A DNA stretch of 64,000 nt from Neisseria zalophi (GCF_008807015.1 NZ_CP031700.1:434001-498000); one strand, 5' to 3'; positions 19,143 through 28,506 are shown, numbered from the stretch's first letter. The notes: a model not told the origin generated them from the letters alone. Numbers and translations: made by a program.

Positions 19143-20881
19143 CGGCACTCAAACCGCCGCTTTGGAAACTGTTGGCCACGCTTTCAGACGGCCAACCGCA
19201 GCATGTGTCGGCACTGGGGCGGGTAGTCGGTTTGAAACCGCAGCAGATGAACGGCTTGTGGCAGCAAATGCCGCCGCATATCCGCGGTTTGTTGCGCCAG
19301 CACGACGGGCAGTGGCGCTTGGTGCGGCCGTTGGCAGTTCTTGATGAAACACGCTTGCAGCAAATTGGTGCCCGATATGGTTTTCAGACGGCCTTATATC
19401 ATGAATGCACATCCAGCAACGATATTGTGCTGGAAACTGCAAAAACCGATTATCACAAAGCCGACGGGCTGTTGGTGGTGGCACATCATCAAAGCAAAGG
19501 GCGCGGACGGCAGGGCAAAACTTGGCAAAACCGTTTGGGTGAGTGCCTGATGTTCAGCTTCGGCAAAGTATTCGAACAGCCGCAAAGCGAATTGGGTGCT
19601 TTGGCTTTGGCCGTGGCTTTGGCCTGCCAGCGTGCTTTGGTGAAGCTGGGCGTGGCCGCGCAAATTAAATGGCCGAATGATTTGGTGGTCGGTCGCGGCA
19701 AACTCGGCGGCATTCTGATTGAAACGGTACGCAACGGCGGTAAAACCGTTGCCGTGATTGGCATCGGCCTGAATTTTGTGTTGCCCAAAGAAGTCGAAGA
19801 GGCCACTTCGGTGCAGGCGGTACTTCAGGCGGCGCCGTTGAACGTTGATAAATTATTGTCGGCTGTATTGGATGAATTGAACAGTGTGTTAACCCAATTC
19901 GGCCGCCATGGTTTCGCGCCGTTGATGGGGGCTTATCAGGCCGCCAACCGCGACCAAAACCATCATGTGCGCCTGTTTCAAAACGGAGAAACCCTTTACG
20001 AGGGCGTAGTGGCCGGCATCACCGAGCAGGGGGCGTTGCGCTTGCAAACCGAACAAGGCGAACGCTTGGTGGTAAGCGGCGAAATCAGCCTGCGCCCTGA
20101 TGAGCACCCGCAACCCGTTCAGACGGCCGTTCCCCAGCGCTACCTGCTATTAGATGCGGGCAACAGCCAGTTAAAATGGGCATGGGTGGAAAACGGTGTT
20201 ATCGGGCATACCGGGCGCGCGCCTTACCGCAACCTTACCCCGCTGGGTAAGGAGTGGCAGGAGCGCGGTGATGATACGGTGCAGATTATTGGTTGTATCG
20301 TCAGCGGCGAAGTGAAAAAAGCACAAGTAGCAGAACAACTGCCCAAGCCGGTGCAATGGCTATCTTCAATGCAGCATGCATTGGGCATACGCAACCACTA
20401 CCGCAATGTTGAAGAACACGGTGCCGACCGTTGGTTTAACGCTTTGGGCAGCCGCCGCTTTACCGCTAATTCTTGCGTGGTGATGAGTTGCGGTACGGCG
20501 GTTACCATTGATGCACTCACCGATAATAATCATTATCTGGGCGGCACCATTATGCCCGGTTTTCATCTGATGAAAGAATCGATGGCACTCAAAACCGCCA
20601 ACTTAAACCGCCCGCACGGAAGGGTTTACCCGTTTCCGACCACCACCGCCAATGCCTTAGCCAGCGGCATGATGGATGCGGTATGCGGTTCGCTGTTGCT
20701 GATGCACGCGCGCTTGCGCGAAAAAGTCGGGATGGAAAAACCGGTGGACGTGATCATTACCGGCGGCGGCGCACCGAAAGTCGTGCAGGCGTTACCTCCG
20801 TCGTTTGTTTTGGACAACACGGTGAAAATTGTAGATAATCTTGTGATTTTCGGCTTATTGAACTGGATACAACAACCATGA
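19139..20881 (+). CDS. birA-coaX: Fused biotin-protein ligase BirA and type III pantothenate kinase CoaX
   Basis: A 580-residue bifunctional protein. Residues about 1-70 resemble a BirA winged helix. Residues about 80-320 are the biotin ligase catalytic domain, with [10 protein letters not shown] and KWPNDLVV. From about residue 333 a type III pantothenate kinase begins: [38 protein letters not shown] and [11 protein letters not shown]. It would thus both attach biotin to carboxylases and start coenzyme A synthesis. This fusion is known in Neisseria. The domain linker contains an 11-base match to the uptake sequence near 20119. ATGA overlaps join it to the genes on both sides. Confidence 0.95.
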   Translation: MTALKPPLWKLLATLSDGQPQHVSALGRVVGLKPQQMNGLWQQMPPHIRGLLRQHDGQWRLVRPLAVLDETRLQQIGARYGFQTALYHECTSSNDIVLETAKTDYHKADGLLVVAHHQSKGRGRQGKTWQNRLGECLMFSFGKVFEQPQSELGALALAVALACQRALVKLGVAAQIKWPNDLVVGRGKLGGILIETVRNGGKTVAVIGIGLNFVLPKEVEEATSVQAVLQAAPLNVDKLLSAVLDELNSVLTQFGRHGFAPLMGAYQAANRDQNHHVRLFQNGETLYEGVVAGITEQGALRLQTEQGERLVVSGEISLRPDEHPQPVQTAVPQRYLLLDAGNSQLKWAWVENGVIGHTGRAPYRNLTPLGKEWQERGDDTVQIIGCIVSGEVKKAQVAEQLPKPVQWLSSMQHALGIRNHYRNVEEHGADRWFNALGSRRFTANSCVVMSCGTAVTIDALTDNNHYLGGTIMPGFHLMKESMALKTANLNRPHGRVYPFPTTTANALASGMMDAVCGSLLLMHARLREKVGMEKPVDVIITGGGAPKVVQALPPSFVLDNTVKIVDNLVIFGLLNWIQQP

Positions 20882-21735
20882 AATGGCTTTTTGCTGTATT
20901 GGTGGCATTGAATATTATTGTTTTCGGCGCAACGGTTGCCGGACGTGTGGCGGAAAAACAAAAAACCACCGTCGCACCAACGATACCTGTTGTCGCTGAA
21001 GCACAACATGAATTGGCTCCGCCTATGATTGAGGTGGGTAAAGAGGCTTCTGGAAGCGCTGCTTTGGATTGGATAGGTGAAAGCGAATCTATACCTGTTG
21101 CCGTTTCGGAGCCGGTAGACGATGAACTGCTGCTGGCAGAAATGGATAAAAAAGCCAAAGAAGAACAGGATCAGGCCGCTAAAGAGAAAAAAGAGCAACA
21201 AGAAAAAGCCAAACGCGAGCGCGAGCAGAAAGAAGCTCAAGTGGCGAATAGAAACCGCCAATGTACCAGCAATGCCAGCATCACTTTGGAAGAAGACGAT
21301 TACCACCGTATTAAAGGGCTGCTGAAACAATGGCCGCATGTGGCTTCGCGCACGGTAGAAAAACGCAGCAGCAAGCCCAAGGCCGCCCAGTCGCAAAAAA
21401 CCTACCGTGTATTGGTGCCTTCCGGTGGCGACGCAATGGCGCAGTTGGATAATCTGGCCGCCAAAGGCTTCAGCGGTACGTTTTATGAAGGCGATATCAG
21501 CGTGGGCGTCACCCGCAGCCGTTCAGCCGCCCAAGTATTGATTTCGCGCTTGGCAACGGCCGGTTTCGGTGGAACGCGTATTGATGAGCAGGACGACCAA
21601 AATACGTCGGAAAATAACTCATTGAGCGTAGCTAAAATGCAGGTAATGTTTGTGAACATTGATGATAAAAATGCCGCAGCCATTCAAAATATTGTCGAAC
21701 GCTATGGCAAATTAAGCCGTGGGGCGTGTAAATAA
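20878..21735 (+). CDS. Membrane-anchored coiled-coil protein, SPOR-like C-terminus
   Basis: A protein of 285 residues of uncertain function, encoded four bases overlapping the end of birA-coaX. It has one N-terminal membrane segment ([20 protein letters not shown]), a long highly charged Lys/Glu/Gln stretch at about residues 85-120 likely to be a coiled coil, and a C-terminal part (about 175-225) reading [20 protein letters not shown], which resembles a SPOR-type peptidoglycan-binding domain. It may be a periplasm-facing cell-wall protein. The SPOR reading rests on pattern only. A strong DUS-pair hairpin follows. Confidence 0.75.
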   Translation: MKWLFAVLVALNIIVFGATVAGRVAEKQKTTVAPTIPVVAEAQHELAPPMIEVGKEASGSAALDWIGESESIPVAVSEPVDDELLLAEMDKKAKEEQDQAAKEKKEQQEKAKREREQKEAQVANRNRQCTSNASITLEEDDYHRIKGLLKQWPHVASRTVEKRSSKPKAAQSQKTYRVLVPSGGDAMAQLDNLAAKGFSGTFYEGDISVGVTRSRSAAQVLISRLATAGFGGTRIDEQDDQNTSENNSLSVAKMQVMFVNIDDKNAAAIQNIVERYGKLSRGACK

Positions 21736-21756
21736 AACCTGCACAGTAGTTTGAAT

Positions 21757-21800
21757 ATAAACAGGCCGTCTGAAAGATTGTTTTCAGACGGCCTGTTTAT
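21757..21800. terminator. Bidirectional DUS-pair terminator with extended stem
   Basis: An 18-bp stem, ATAAAC plus AGGCCGTCTGAA at 21757-21774 against 21783-21800. It separates the convergent SPOR-like gene and the FMN reductase gene and has A/T tracts on both sides. Confidence 0.88.
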
Positions 21801-21818
21801 ATGGTATGGCTGAAATAA

Positions 21819-22337
21819 TTAGCTGTTCACCAGTTTATTCACCAAATCTTTAAGCTGATTGCTGATGCTTTCATCGGTGACTTTGCCGTCTTGGAAAACA
21901 TCGTTGAATTTTTTAACGCTGTATGAATCAATGATTTCGGCACCAAAATGGGGCAGTGTGGTTTTGGTGATTTCTAGTGAGTGCATTGCACCGCCGGGGC
22001 CGGTGGAAGTGCTTAACAGCAATACTTTTTTATCTTTTAAAAATGCACGGTTGTGGCGGGACAGCCAATCTAAATGGCTTTTGAAAAAAGCGGTCATATT
22101 GCCGTTGTGTTCCGATGTGCTGATAATCAGTTTGTCGGCAGTTTGTAGTTTTTCATATAAAGCCACGGTTTCTTTTGGAATACCGTCGGCTTTTTCGATA
22201 TCCATACTGTATAAAGGCGAAGGATAGTCTTTTAAACAGATCACTTCGATATCGGATGAGAAGCCGGCAACATAATTTACCAATGCCTGGTTGATAGAAG
22301 TGGAGCTATTGCTGCCTGCAAATGCGATGATGGTCAT
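21819..22337 (-). CDS. NADPH-dependent FMN reductase family protein
   Basis: A flavodoxin-fold oxidoreductase of 172 residues, the family that includes chromate and quinone reductases such as ChrR and YieF. The N-terminal FMN phosphate loop is AFAGSNSSTSINQALV; the second FMN motif is IISTSEHNGNMTAFFKSHLDW, with EHNGNMT in place of the more usual EYN. AAGGAG precedes the start. It stands alone between two intergenic regions. The physiological substrate is unknown; quinone or oxidative-stress defence is a guess from the family. Confidence 0.85.
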   Translation of the reverse strand: MTIIAFAGSNSSTSINQALVNYVAGFSSDIEVICLKDYPSPLYSMDIEKADGIPKETVALYEKLQTADKLIISTSEHNGNMTAFFKSHLDWLSRHNRAFLKDKKVLLLSTSTGPGGAMHSLEITKTTLPHFGAEIIDSYSVKKFNDVFQDGKVTDESISNQLKDLVNKLVNS

Positions 22338-22539
22338 TAATTTTACTCCTTAAAGAGTCTACATAAAAATAAATAAAGCTGATTCGGATACTTATTGTCT
22401 GCAAGGTGGTGCCGAATTTGGTAGGGTGCGAAGCCGTTTACGGTCGGATTTTTGCATCAAACATAAATTCTGCGCGTAAGCAGATAATATTGTCAAATAT
22501 CGGCTGTTCGGTTCAGACGGCCTATATGGTTGCGTTTGG

Positions 22540-23136
22540 CTAATCGTCGGCAAACAAACGGCCTTGCGCCGCTAAAGCTTTAACAGGGGCGAAGCCCAAG
22601 CGGTGTTCTTTTAAAATACCGAATTCGGCCAATGCCGCCAGATGTGCCGCCGTGCCGTAGCCCTTGTGCCGCTCGAAGCCATATTGCGGATAACGCTCGG
22701 CTAGGGCATACATTTCCGCATCGCGGGCGGTTTTGGCCAGCACCGAAGCCGCCGATATGGCTAAAACCTTGCTGTCGCCTTTTACAATCGCTTCGGCTTC
22801 GATATTTAAGTTTTTCGGGATACGGTTGCCGTCTATCAATACTTTTTGCGGCGGCGTGACTAGGCCGTGTATGGCGCGGGTCATCGCCAACATGGTGGCA
22901 TGCAAGATATTCAGTTCGGCTATTTCGTTCACATCGGCAGAAGCCACTGCCCAAGCCAGTGCCTGTTCTTTAATCTGTAAGGCCAGTAGGTCGCGTTTTT
23001 TTTCACTCAGCTTTTTAGAGTCGGTTAAGCCGGGCAATTCATAATCCGGTGGCAGAATCACGGCGGCGGCAAACACGCTGCCCACTAAGGGGCCGCGGCC
23101 TGCTTCGTCCACACCGGCGATTAGAGTAGGGGTCAT
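22540..23136 (-). CDS. rnhB: Ribonuclease HII
   Basis: Cleaves the RNA strand of RNA-DNA hybrids and starts removal of single ribonucleotides from DNA. It has 198 residues. The N-terminal catalytic pair is in [14 protein letters not shown], and [20 protein letters not shown] and the [18 protein letters not shown] segment hold the remaining conserved residues. It lies just before lysA on the same strand with a 60-base gap that contains an uptake sequence. Confidence 0.97.
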   Translation of the reverse strand: MTPTLIAGVDEAGRGPLVGSVFAAAVILPPDYELPGLTDSKKLSEKKRDLLALQIKEQALAWAVASADVNEIAELNILHATMLAMTRAIHGLVTPPQKVLIDGNRIPKNLNIEAEAIVKGDSKVLAISAASVLAKTARDAEMYALAERYPQYGFERHKGYGTAAHLAALAEFGILKEHRLGFAPVKALAAQGRLFADD

Positions 23137-23196
23137 ATCGGGGCTTTCGTACGGCTTGGCGTTACTTGCCCAAGCCGTTGGCGGTTTCAGACGGCC

Positions 23197-24447
23197 TTAG
23201 TTATCGGCAAGCGGCTGGGGTTGGCTTGCCAAACAAGCCTGCTCATTGGCCAATTGCTGTTCAATGGTTTCCCGTTGGCGGATAAGCCGCACATCCGAGC
23301 CGTTTATCAATACCTCGGCAGCGCGGTTGCGGGCATTATAGTTGCTGGCCATGCTGCTGCTATATGCACCGGCACTATGCACTACCAGCAAATCGCCTGC
23401 TTGGCAGGCAAGGCGGCGGTTTTGGCCTAAGAAGTCGCCCGTTTCGCAAATCGGGCCGACCACATCGGCGGTAAACGCTTCGCCCTCACCCCCGCCGACC
23501 GTTTCAATGCGGTGGTGGGCATCATAAAGGGCGGGGCGCATTAAATCGTTCATGGCCGCATCGACAATCACAAAATTTTTCTCTTCGCCCTGCTTGATAA
23601 ACTCGACACGGGTTAACAACACACCCGCATTGCCGACCAAGCTGCGACCCGGCTCCAGCATTAATTTCAGCTCGCGGCCGTCCAATAGCTTGGCAACGGC
23701 ATCGGCATAGGCTGCCAAATCGGGCACTTCTTCATTGTCGTACACAATGCCGACACCGCCGCCTAAATCAATATGCTTCAGCATAATCCCTTCGGCGGCC
23801 AACTGATCGACCAACAGTAAAATACGCTCGCATGCTTCCACTAAGGGGCTTAAGTCGGTGAGTTGCGAACCGATATGGCAGTCGATACCGATAATGTTCA
23901 GATGGCTCAACGCGGCAGCGTGGCGGTATGCCGCTAAAGCATCGGTATAGGCAATGCCGAATTTATTGGCTTTTAATCCGGTGGAAATATAAGGATGGGT
24001 TTTGGCATCGACATCGGGGTTAATACGCAGTGAAACCGGCGCTTTTTTACCCAAACGCACGGCCACGGCCTGAATGCGGTCGAGCTCGGGCAGGCTCTCG
24101 ACATTGAAGCACAAAACGCCCGCATTCAAGGCAAATTCGATTTCCGCCTCGCTTTTGCCGACACCGGAAAAAATGGTTTTGCCCGCATCGCCGCCGGCCG
24201 CCAGCACCCGCGCCAATTCGCCGCCGGATACAATATCAAAGCCGCTGCCGAGCGCGGCAAAATGCTTGAGAATACTCAGATTGCCGTTGGCCTTTACCGC
24301 ATAGCAAACCAAAGGGTTTAATGCCGCAAAAGCATCGGTATAGGCGCGGTAGGCATCGGTGAGTGCCGATTGCTGATAAACATAAAGCGGGGTGCCGAAT
24401 GTATCGGCCAGTTTGGTGAGTGTGGTTGAATTATCGTGTGTTGTCAT
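23197..24447 (-). CDS. lysA: Diaminopimelate decarboxylase
   Basis: PLP enzyme that converts meso-diaminopimelate to L-lysine, the last step of the pathway. It has 416 residues. The PLP Lys is Lys52 in CYAVKANGNLSIL. GSGFDIVSGGEL, the HIGSQLTDL segment, the PLP-phosphate region DLGGGVGI, EPGRSLVGNAG and CETGDFLGQNR are conserved. Its start lies two bases after the lptM stop, so the two genes are very likely co-transcribed and coupled. cyaY is divergent from them. Confidence 0.97.
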   Translation of the reverse strand: MTTHDNSTTLTKLADTFGTPLYVYQQSALTDAYRAYTDAFAALNPLVCYAVKANGNLSILKHFAALGSGFDIVSGGELARVLAAGGDAGKTIFSGVGKSEAEIEFALNAGVLCFNVESLPELDRIQAVAVRLGKKAPVSLRINPDVDAKTHPYISTGLKANKFGIAYTDALAAYRHAAALSHLNIIGIDCHIGSQLTDLSPLVEACERILLLVDQLAAEGIMLKHIDLGGGVGIVYDNEEVPDLAAYADAVAKLLDGRELKLMLEPGRSLVGNAGVLLTRVEFIKQGEEKNFVIVDAAMNDLMRPALYDAHHRIETVGGGEGEAFTADVVGPICETGDFLGQNRRLACQAGDLLVVHSAGAYSSSMASNYNARNRAAEVLINGSDVRLIRQRETIEQQLANEQACLASQPQPLADN

Positions 24448-24449
24448 GA

Positions 24450-24611
24450 TTATTGTGTGGGTGCGGTAGGTTCTCTGGATTCGAATTGCAAGCCGGTTTG
24501 AATCACGCCGAAGCGGGCTTTATCGCCTTCTTTGGGCAGGTATAAATCGTTTTTATAACCGCAGCCGGCCAATAAACAGGCGGCTGCCAGCAAAAATGCA
24601 GCGGTTTTCAT
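24450..24611 (-). CDS. lptM: Small lipoprotein LptM (YifL family)
   Basis: A 53-residue lipoprotein: MKTAAFLLAAACLLAGCGYK, with lipobox LAGC, then the family signature KNDLYLPKEG. In E. coli LptM (formerly YifL) helps the LPS translocon subunit LptD mature and form the right disulfides; that role here is inferred from the family. The gene is short and sits between lysA (two bases downstream) and the divergent cyaY, the same neighbourhood as in many proteobacteria. The synteny strengthens the call. Confidence 0.9.
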   Translation of the reverse strand: MKTAAFLLAAACLLAGCGYKNDLYLPKEGDKARFGVIQTGLQFESREPTAPTQ

Positions 24612-24689
24612 GATGCTCTTTCGTTGTATGCGCTAATGTGGCAAGATGCGGTATCTTAAACAAAAAAGCCCTTGTGCACAAAGCCCATC

Positions 24690-25019
24690 ATGAATGAAAG
24701 TGAATTTTTACAGCAAACCGACGCCTTATTTAACCATATTGAAGACCAAATAGACGAAGGCGGTTGGGATTTCGACTGTCTGCTAAGCGGTAATGTATTA
24801 ACCATCGAAGCCGACGACGGCACACAAATTATTGTCAACCGCCACACCCCCAATCAGGAATTATGGATTGCGGCCAAAAGCGGCGGCTATCATTTCGCTG
24901 AAAACAACGGCCAATGGCTGGCTACGCGCGACGGCAGCGAATTTTTCAGCGTATTGAATCAGGCACTCAGCGCAGCGGCCGGGGAAGATGTTGTTATCGA
25001 AGCTTATAAATTTCAATAA
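24690..25019 (+). CDS. cyaY: Bacterial frataxin CyaY
   Basis: Iron-binding protein that modulates iron-sulfur cluster assembly on IscS. It has 109 residues from ATG 24690. The acidic N-terminal helix [20 protein letters not shown] with its Asp/Glu ridge, the sheet [18 protein letters not shown] and [15 protein letters not shown] fit the family, and the conserved Trp residues are present. An in-frame GTG at 24672 is less likely. It is divergent from lptM-lysA across about 80 bases. A DUS-pair terminator follows. Confidence 0.94.
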   Translation: MNESEFLQQTDALFNHIEDQIDEGGWDFDCLLSGNVLTIEADDGTQIIVNRHTPNQELWIAAKSGGYHFAENNGQWLATRDGSEFFSVLNQALSAAAGEDVVIEAYKFQ

Positions 25020-25027
25020 AATGGCTG

Positions 25028-25059
25028 AGGCCGTCTGAAAGATTGTTTTCAGACGGCCT
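25028..25059 (+). terminator. DUS-pair terminator after cyaY
   Basis: AGGCCGTCTGAA at 25028-25039 pairs with 25048-25059, followed by TTTG. Confidence 0.8.
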
Positions 25060-25060
25060 T

Positions 25061-25169
25061 TGTAGGGGCGGATTAAATATCCGACCGAACCGACATATCA
25101 AACCATGCCGACATTATTCAAACATTATCCAACCCAAACAAGCGGGCGGATATATAATCCGCCCCTACA
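25061..25169. repeat. 109-bp inverted-repeat element, copy 1 (family A)
   Basis: Begins TGTAGGGGCGGATT and ends with its complement AATCCGCCCCTACA. It is a clear homologue of 28927-29035, exactly the same length and in the opposite orientation, with a conserved interior (AACCATGCCG, AAACATT.TCCAA). It lacks coding capacity, so it looks like a MITE or other small non-autonomous repeat. Confidence 0.85.
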
Positions 25170-25198
25170 TACCATTCAGAACACGATTAAAAAACACC

Positions 25199-25278
25199 GT
25201 AGGGTGTATGGCGAGAGCCACGCACGCGGTTTTTAGTAATCCCAACCAACGCGTGCGTGCCGTCGGCGCACACCCTAC
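25199..25278. repeat. 80-bp inverted-repeat element, copy 1 (family B)
   Basis: Bounded by GTAGGGTGT and ACACCCTAC, with the inner arms CCACGCACGCGG and CGCGTGCGTGCCG. It is homologous, in opposite orientation, to elements at 28789-28864 and 29109-29187. A DUS pair at 25302-25332 closes the block. The interval 25060-25480 holds no supported gene. Confidence 0.82.
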
Positions 25279-25301
25279 ACAGATATGGTTTCAATCATTA
25301 A

Positions 25302-25332
25302 AGGCCGTCTGAAAATTGTTTTCAGACGGCCT
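25302..25332. repeat. Inverted DUS pair
   Basis: AGGCCGTCTGAA at 25302-25313 and complement at 25321-25332, closing the repeat block after cyaY. Confidence 0.85.
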
Positions 25333-25483
25333 TTAATCTATGGAACATGATTAGAGCGGGGCGGTCGAATAACTATAAATGGTTTATAAATTAACCATTT
25401 TAATACTGATAATCAATAATAGATTTTAGGCTCGCACGACATAGCGCGGGCAGATTGCCAAACGGTTTATAAAGGAGAAAATC

Positions 25484-25984
25484 ATGCGGTATACACGGCC
25501 GATTGCTTTGATGTGTTCATTGGTATTAAGTGCTTCCGTTTTTTCGGCGGAACCTGTTAAGACTTTACCCGGCGATATTACTTTGAATCAGGCGCAGCAG
25601 GTGGTGCGGGCGGCTTTGCGACATGCGGAAACCATTAAAGTGCCGATGAATATTGCCGTAGTGGATGCGGGTGGTAATTTAAAAGCCTTTGCGCGGATGG
25701 ATGATGCATATTTGGGCAGCATTGATATTGCCGAACGCAAGGCCCGTACAGCACGTTATTTTAATATGTCTACGCGGGCTTTGGGCAATGCCGCCCAGCC
25801 CGGTCAGTCTTTATACGGCATAGAAGCGACCAATAACGGCTTGGCGATTTTTGCCGGTGGCGAATTGCTAATTGATAGAAAAGGCGTGATTGTGGGCAGT
25901 GTCGGCGTGAGCGGCGGCACGGTAGACGAAGATGAAAGCGTGGCGAAAGCCGGTGCACGGGCTTTAAGCGGCAGCACCCGCTAA
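25484..25984 (+). CDS. Secreted GlcG/HbpS-family protein
   Basis: A 166-residue protein with a Sec signal peptide ending around SVFSA before EPVKTLPGD. The mature part is a single GlcG/HbpS (DUF336) domain: LNQAQQVVRAALRHAE, NIAVVDAGGNLKAFARMDDA, RKARTARYFNMSTRAL and GVIVGSVGVSGGTVDEDE. In Streptomyces HbpS this fold binds haem and takes part in redox sensing; many relatives have unknown ligands. AGGAG precedes the ATG at ideal spacing. A periplasmic haem or cofactor-binding role is possible but not shown by this sequence. Confidence 0.85.
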   Translation: MRYTRPIALMCSLVLSASVFSAEPVKTLPGDITLNQAQQVVRAALRHAETIKVPMNIAVVDAGGNLKAFARMDDAYLGSIDIAERKARTARYFNMSTRALGNAAQPGQSLYGIEATNNGLAIFAGGELLIDRKGVIVGSVGVSGGTVDEDESVAKAGARALSGSTR

Positions 25985-26010
25985 TCAACGCTTTCAGACG
26001 GCCTGATAAA

Positions 26011-26673
26011 TTATGCTTGCGGCAACAGGCTGCGTACGGCTTCGCCAATATCCGATGCGTGGGTAATGGCGGTAATCACGGCGATGCCGTCGGCGCCGGC
26101 GGCGCGGATGGTGTCGGCGGCGTCTGCCTTAATGCCGCCGATGGCAACCAGCGGGCGGTCGAAACCTTTTTCACGGATGGCGCGGACGGTATCAATGCCG
26201 ACAGTCGGGTTTGGCTGCTCTTTCGATTGGGTGGAAAAAATCGGGCCGATGGCGAAATAGCTTAAATCGGGATTATTGCGGTTTTTTTCGATTTCCGCCC
26301 AAGTATTGTTCGACAAACCCAACATCAGCTTGCCACGGCACAAATCAGCGGCTTCTTCAACGGGCATATCTTTTTGGCCGATATGCACACCGTCTGCGCC
26401 TAAGGCCAATGCCATCTCTATATTGTCATCAATAAAAAACGGCACTTGATAGTGGCGGCACAAGTCGCGGCACTGTACCGCCAGTTGCTCGATACGCGCC
26501 TTATCCTGAATGGCGTTTTTACCTTTTTCGCGCAATTGAAAGCAGGTAATCCCTGCGGCTAAAGCCTGTTCCAATACCGAAAGCAGGTTTTGTTCGGGCG
26601 TACCGGATAGATGGTTACAATCTTGTGTACCGGCGACTAGGTAGAGTTTTAGGAAAGAGCGGGGGTTTTGCAT
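26011..26673 (-). CDS. thiE: Thiamine-phosphate synthase
   Basis: Joins HMP-PP and thiazole phosphate to give thiamine monophosphate, the substrate of ThiL encoded at 56910-57869. It has 220 residues with a TIM-barrel fold. Motifs: YLVAGTQDCN, FQLREKG, FFIDDNIEMALALGADGVHI-GQKD, GLSNNTWAEI, IGPIFSTQSKEQPNPTVG and VAIGGI. AAGGA lies upstream of the ATG. No TPP riboswitch was recognised in the short leader. Confidence 0.96.
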   Translation of the reverse strand: MQNPRSFLKLYLVAGTQDCNHLSGTPEQNLLSVLEQALAAGITCFQLREKGKNAIQDKARIEQLAVQCRDLCRHYQVPFFIDDNIEMALALGADGVHIGQKDMPVEEAADLCRGKLMLGLSNNTWAEIEKNRNNPDLSYFAIGPIFSTQSKEQPNPTVGIDTVRAIREKGFDRPLVAIGGIKADAADTIRAAGADGIAVITAITHASDIGEAVRSLLPQA

Positions 26674-26745
26674 TTTTTGAGTCCTTGGGAGATGAGGTTG
26701 TTTGTATTAGATAATGTTGGTGTTTGCTGAGGATCGAGTATTTAT

Positions 26746-28506
26746 TTAAAATGAATCGTTTATTATAGTTGTCTCAATAGTCCAATCAGGGTTTAACTTT
26801 TGTATTGTAATTATTTTAATAGTCCAATTAGAGTTTAATTCTTGAAGGTGTGCTAATAATTTAATTCGAATTTCTTTTTTCTCAATTGGAAGTTCTGATT
26901 TAAAACCTAATATATGCTGTACGGATTCATCTGACGATATCTTTTTAAATTGGAATTCAACTTTTTTTGTGGAATGGCAATCCAAGATTTCTTTTAGGCT
27001 TTCCGGAATAATTATCCAATCAATATTAGTGAGTGTGGTTTTATTTTCGATGTTCTCTACAGTTTGTTGCATTAATAATGCACCTGTCCAAGTTATATCA
27101 TTTAATTTACTTATTTCTAATTCCAGAGCCTTAATATCTTGTAAATTAGCTCCTTTGAGGTTAGTTTTTCCCAATTTAACCCCTTTAAAATTTGCTTCTT
27201 GTAAATTTGCTTCTTGTAAATTTGCAAACCGTAAGTCAGCTTCCTCTAAGTCTGCCTCTTGTAAATCTGCTTCTTGTAAATTAGCTAGTAGCAAACTAGC
27301 TTTTTGTAAATGAGCAGAACGTAAGTAAGCTTTTTCTAATTTGGCCTGGGATAAGTTTGCATTTTGTAAATCAGTTTCTTCTAAATTAGACTTTTGAAGT
27401 TTAGTTTTGGATAAAGTGGCTTTTTGTAAAGTAGCTCCGAATAACTCAGCTTCTTCTAAATTAGCCTCTGTCAAATTAGCTCCTTGTAAATTAGCTCCGA
27501 GTAAATCAGCTTTATATAAATTGGATTCTTGCAAATTAACTTCTTGTAACTCAGCTCCTTCTAAGTTAGCATCTTGCAAATTAACCTTATATAAATTAGC
27601 CTCTGTCAAGTTAGCTCCTTGTAAATTAGCTCCTTGTAAATTAGCTTTTGTTAATTTAATTTCTTGTAACTCCACTCTTTGTAATTTAGCTCCTTGTAAT
27701 TGTATCCCTGTACAGTCTGTCTCTTTAAATAGTTCTAAAACTTCTTTACTTAATCCAAGTAAGTGTAAATTTATATAAGATAAATATAGATTAGAGAATA
27801 CCTCCTTATGGCAGCGAAGATGTTTTCCTCCTTCGGCTAATAATACTTCAGTTAAAGCAATGGCTAATGGGCTATTGCGTACATGTTCTAGTTCCTCATC
27901 TTGATTTTCTTTACCTTCAACCTGCTTAAATAAAGCCAGCCATGCAGCAGTCAGCAGATTTAATGCCGGACGGCGAAAGCCATCGCCATGTTCGCCACAA
28001 AAAAACGGTTTGAGCATATAGACTGCTGCGACTTGTAAGCCTACCGCCCCATCTTCACGGCTATGGCTGGGCAGATGGCGTTGGTTGCCTGCTTGGCCGT
28101 ATTCCTGAATATTTTCAGTTTCTAGAGAAACCGTTTTATTGATTAGCTTTCTAGGGGACTCTTTAGTCTTTTTAGTAATTTTATCTTCAACTAAATGTAA
28201 ACCGCTTACCCATTCGGCAATTTTATGAAACTCTTTTAGATTGACGTCTTTGCGTTGGCTTTCAAGCTGTTTGATGGTGTTTTGGTCTCGAAACAGCCAA
28301 ATAAAAAAGGCAACGGGGGACGAAATAATTAAAGCGAGTAGCGTCCAAAAACCATTTTTTTCAATTAGTTCACTCCAAAAGTTATTTCCTATACGAGCAG
28401 AAAGGAATTGCAAAACACACCATAGAACCGCGCCTGAGAATAGGGCTGCCAAAATGATTAACAATATACGTAAACCATGTTTAGGTTGATCAGATTGCTT
28501 GCTCAT
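26746..28506 (-). CDS. Membrane-anchored pentapeptide-repeat protein
   Basis: A 586-residue protein of unknown function. Two transmembrane helices lie at about residues 12-35 and 52-72, followed by a charged segment (RDQNTIKQLESQRKDVNLKE) and a soluble helical region to about 265. From about 270 to 465 there are nearly forty pentapeptide repeats of the A(N/D)LQx type, expected to form a right-handed quadrilateral beta helix. The C-terminal about 110 residues are non-repetitive except for a short duplication, NSNWTI and NPDWTI. The gene is visibly more AT-rich than its neighbours. It has no operon partner and repeats lie upstream, which suggests acquired sequence. A role as a membrane-tethered binding scaffold is only a guess. 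Confidence 0.8.
   Translation of the reverse strand: MSKQSDQPKHGLRILLIILAALFSGAVLWCVLQFLSARIGNNFWSELIEKNGFWTLLALIISSPVAFFIWLFRDQNTIKQLESQRKDVNLKEFHKIAEWVSGLHLVEDKITKKTKESPRKLINKTVSLETENIQEYGQAGNQRHLPSHSREDGAVGLQVAAVYMLKPFFCGEHGDGFRRPALNLLTAAWLALFKQVEGKENQDEELEHVRNSPLAIALTEVLLAEGGKHLRCHKEVFSNLYLSYINLHLLGLSKEVLELFKETDCTGIQLQGAKLQRVELQEIKLTKANLQGANLQGANLTEANLYKVNLQDANLEGAELQEVNLQESNLYKADLLGANLQGANLTEANLEEAELFGATLQKATLSKTKLQKSNLEETDLQNANLSQAKLEKAYLRSAHLQKASLLLANLQEADLQEADLEEADLRFANLQEANLQEANFKGVKLGKTNLKGANLQDIKALELEISKLNDITWTGALLMQQTVENIENKTTLTNIDWIIIPESLKEILDCHSTKKVEFQFKKISSDESVQHILGFKSELPIEKKEIRIKLLAHLQELNSNWTIKIITIQKLNPDWTIETTIINDSF
26757..26852 (-). repeat. Short tandem duplication at the end of the pentapeptide gene
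   Basis: AATAGTCCAATCAGGGTTTAA near 26776 and AATAGTCCAATTAGAGTTTAA near 26819 are imperfect copies within a tandem unit of roughly 43 bases. They encode the repeated NxxWTI segments at the protein's C-terminus. Confidence 0.6.

Noticed and set aside
25043..25312. 89-residue frame after cyaY
   Set aside because: Runs through a DUS hairpin and both inverted-repeat elements; no ribosome binding site or similarity.
26674..26745. TPP riboswitch upstream of thiE or elsewhere
   Set aside because: Looked for the CTGAGA-type core before thiE and thiL and did not find a convincing element.
27100..27780. Regular short repeats that might suggest a CRISPR array
   Set aside because: The 15-base periodicity is the pentapeptide code; there are no constant repeats with unique spacers.
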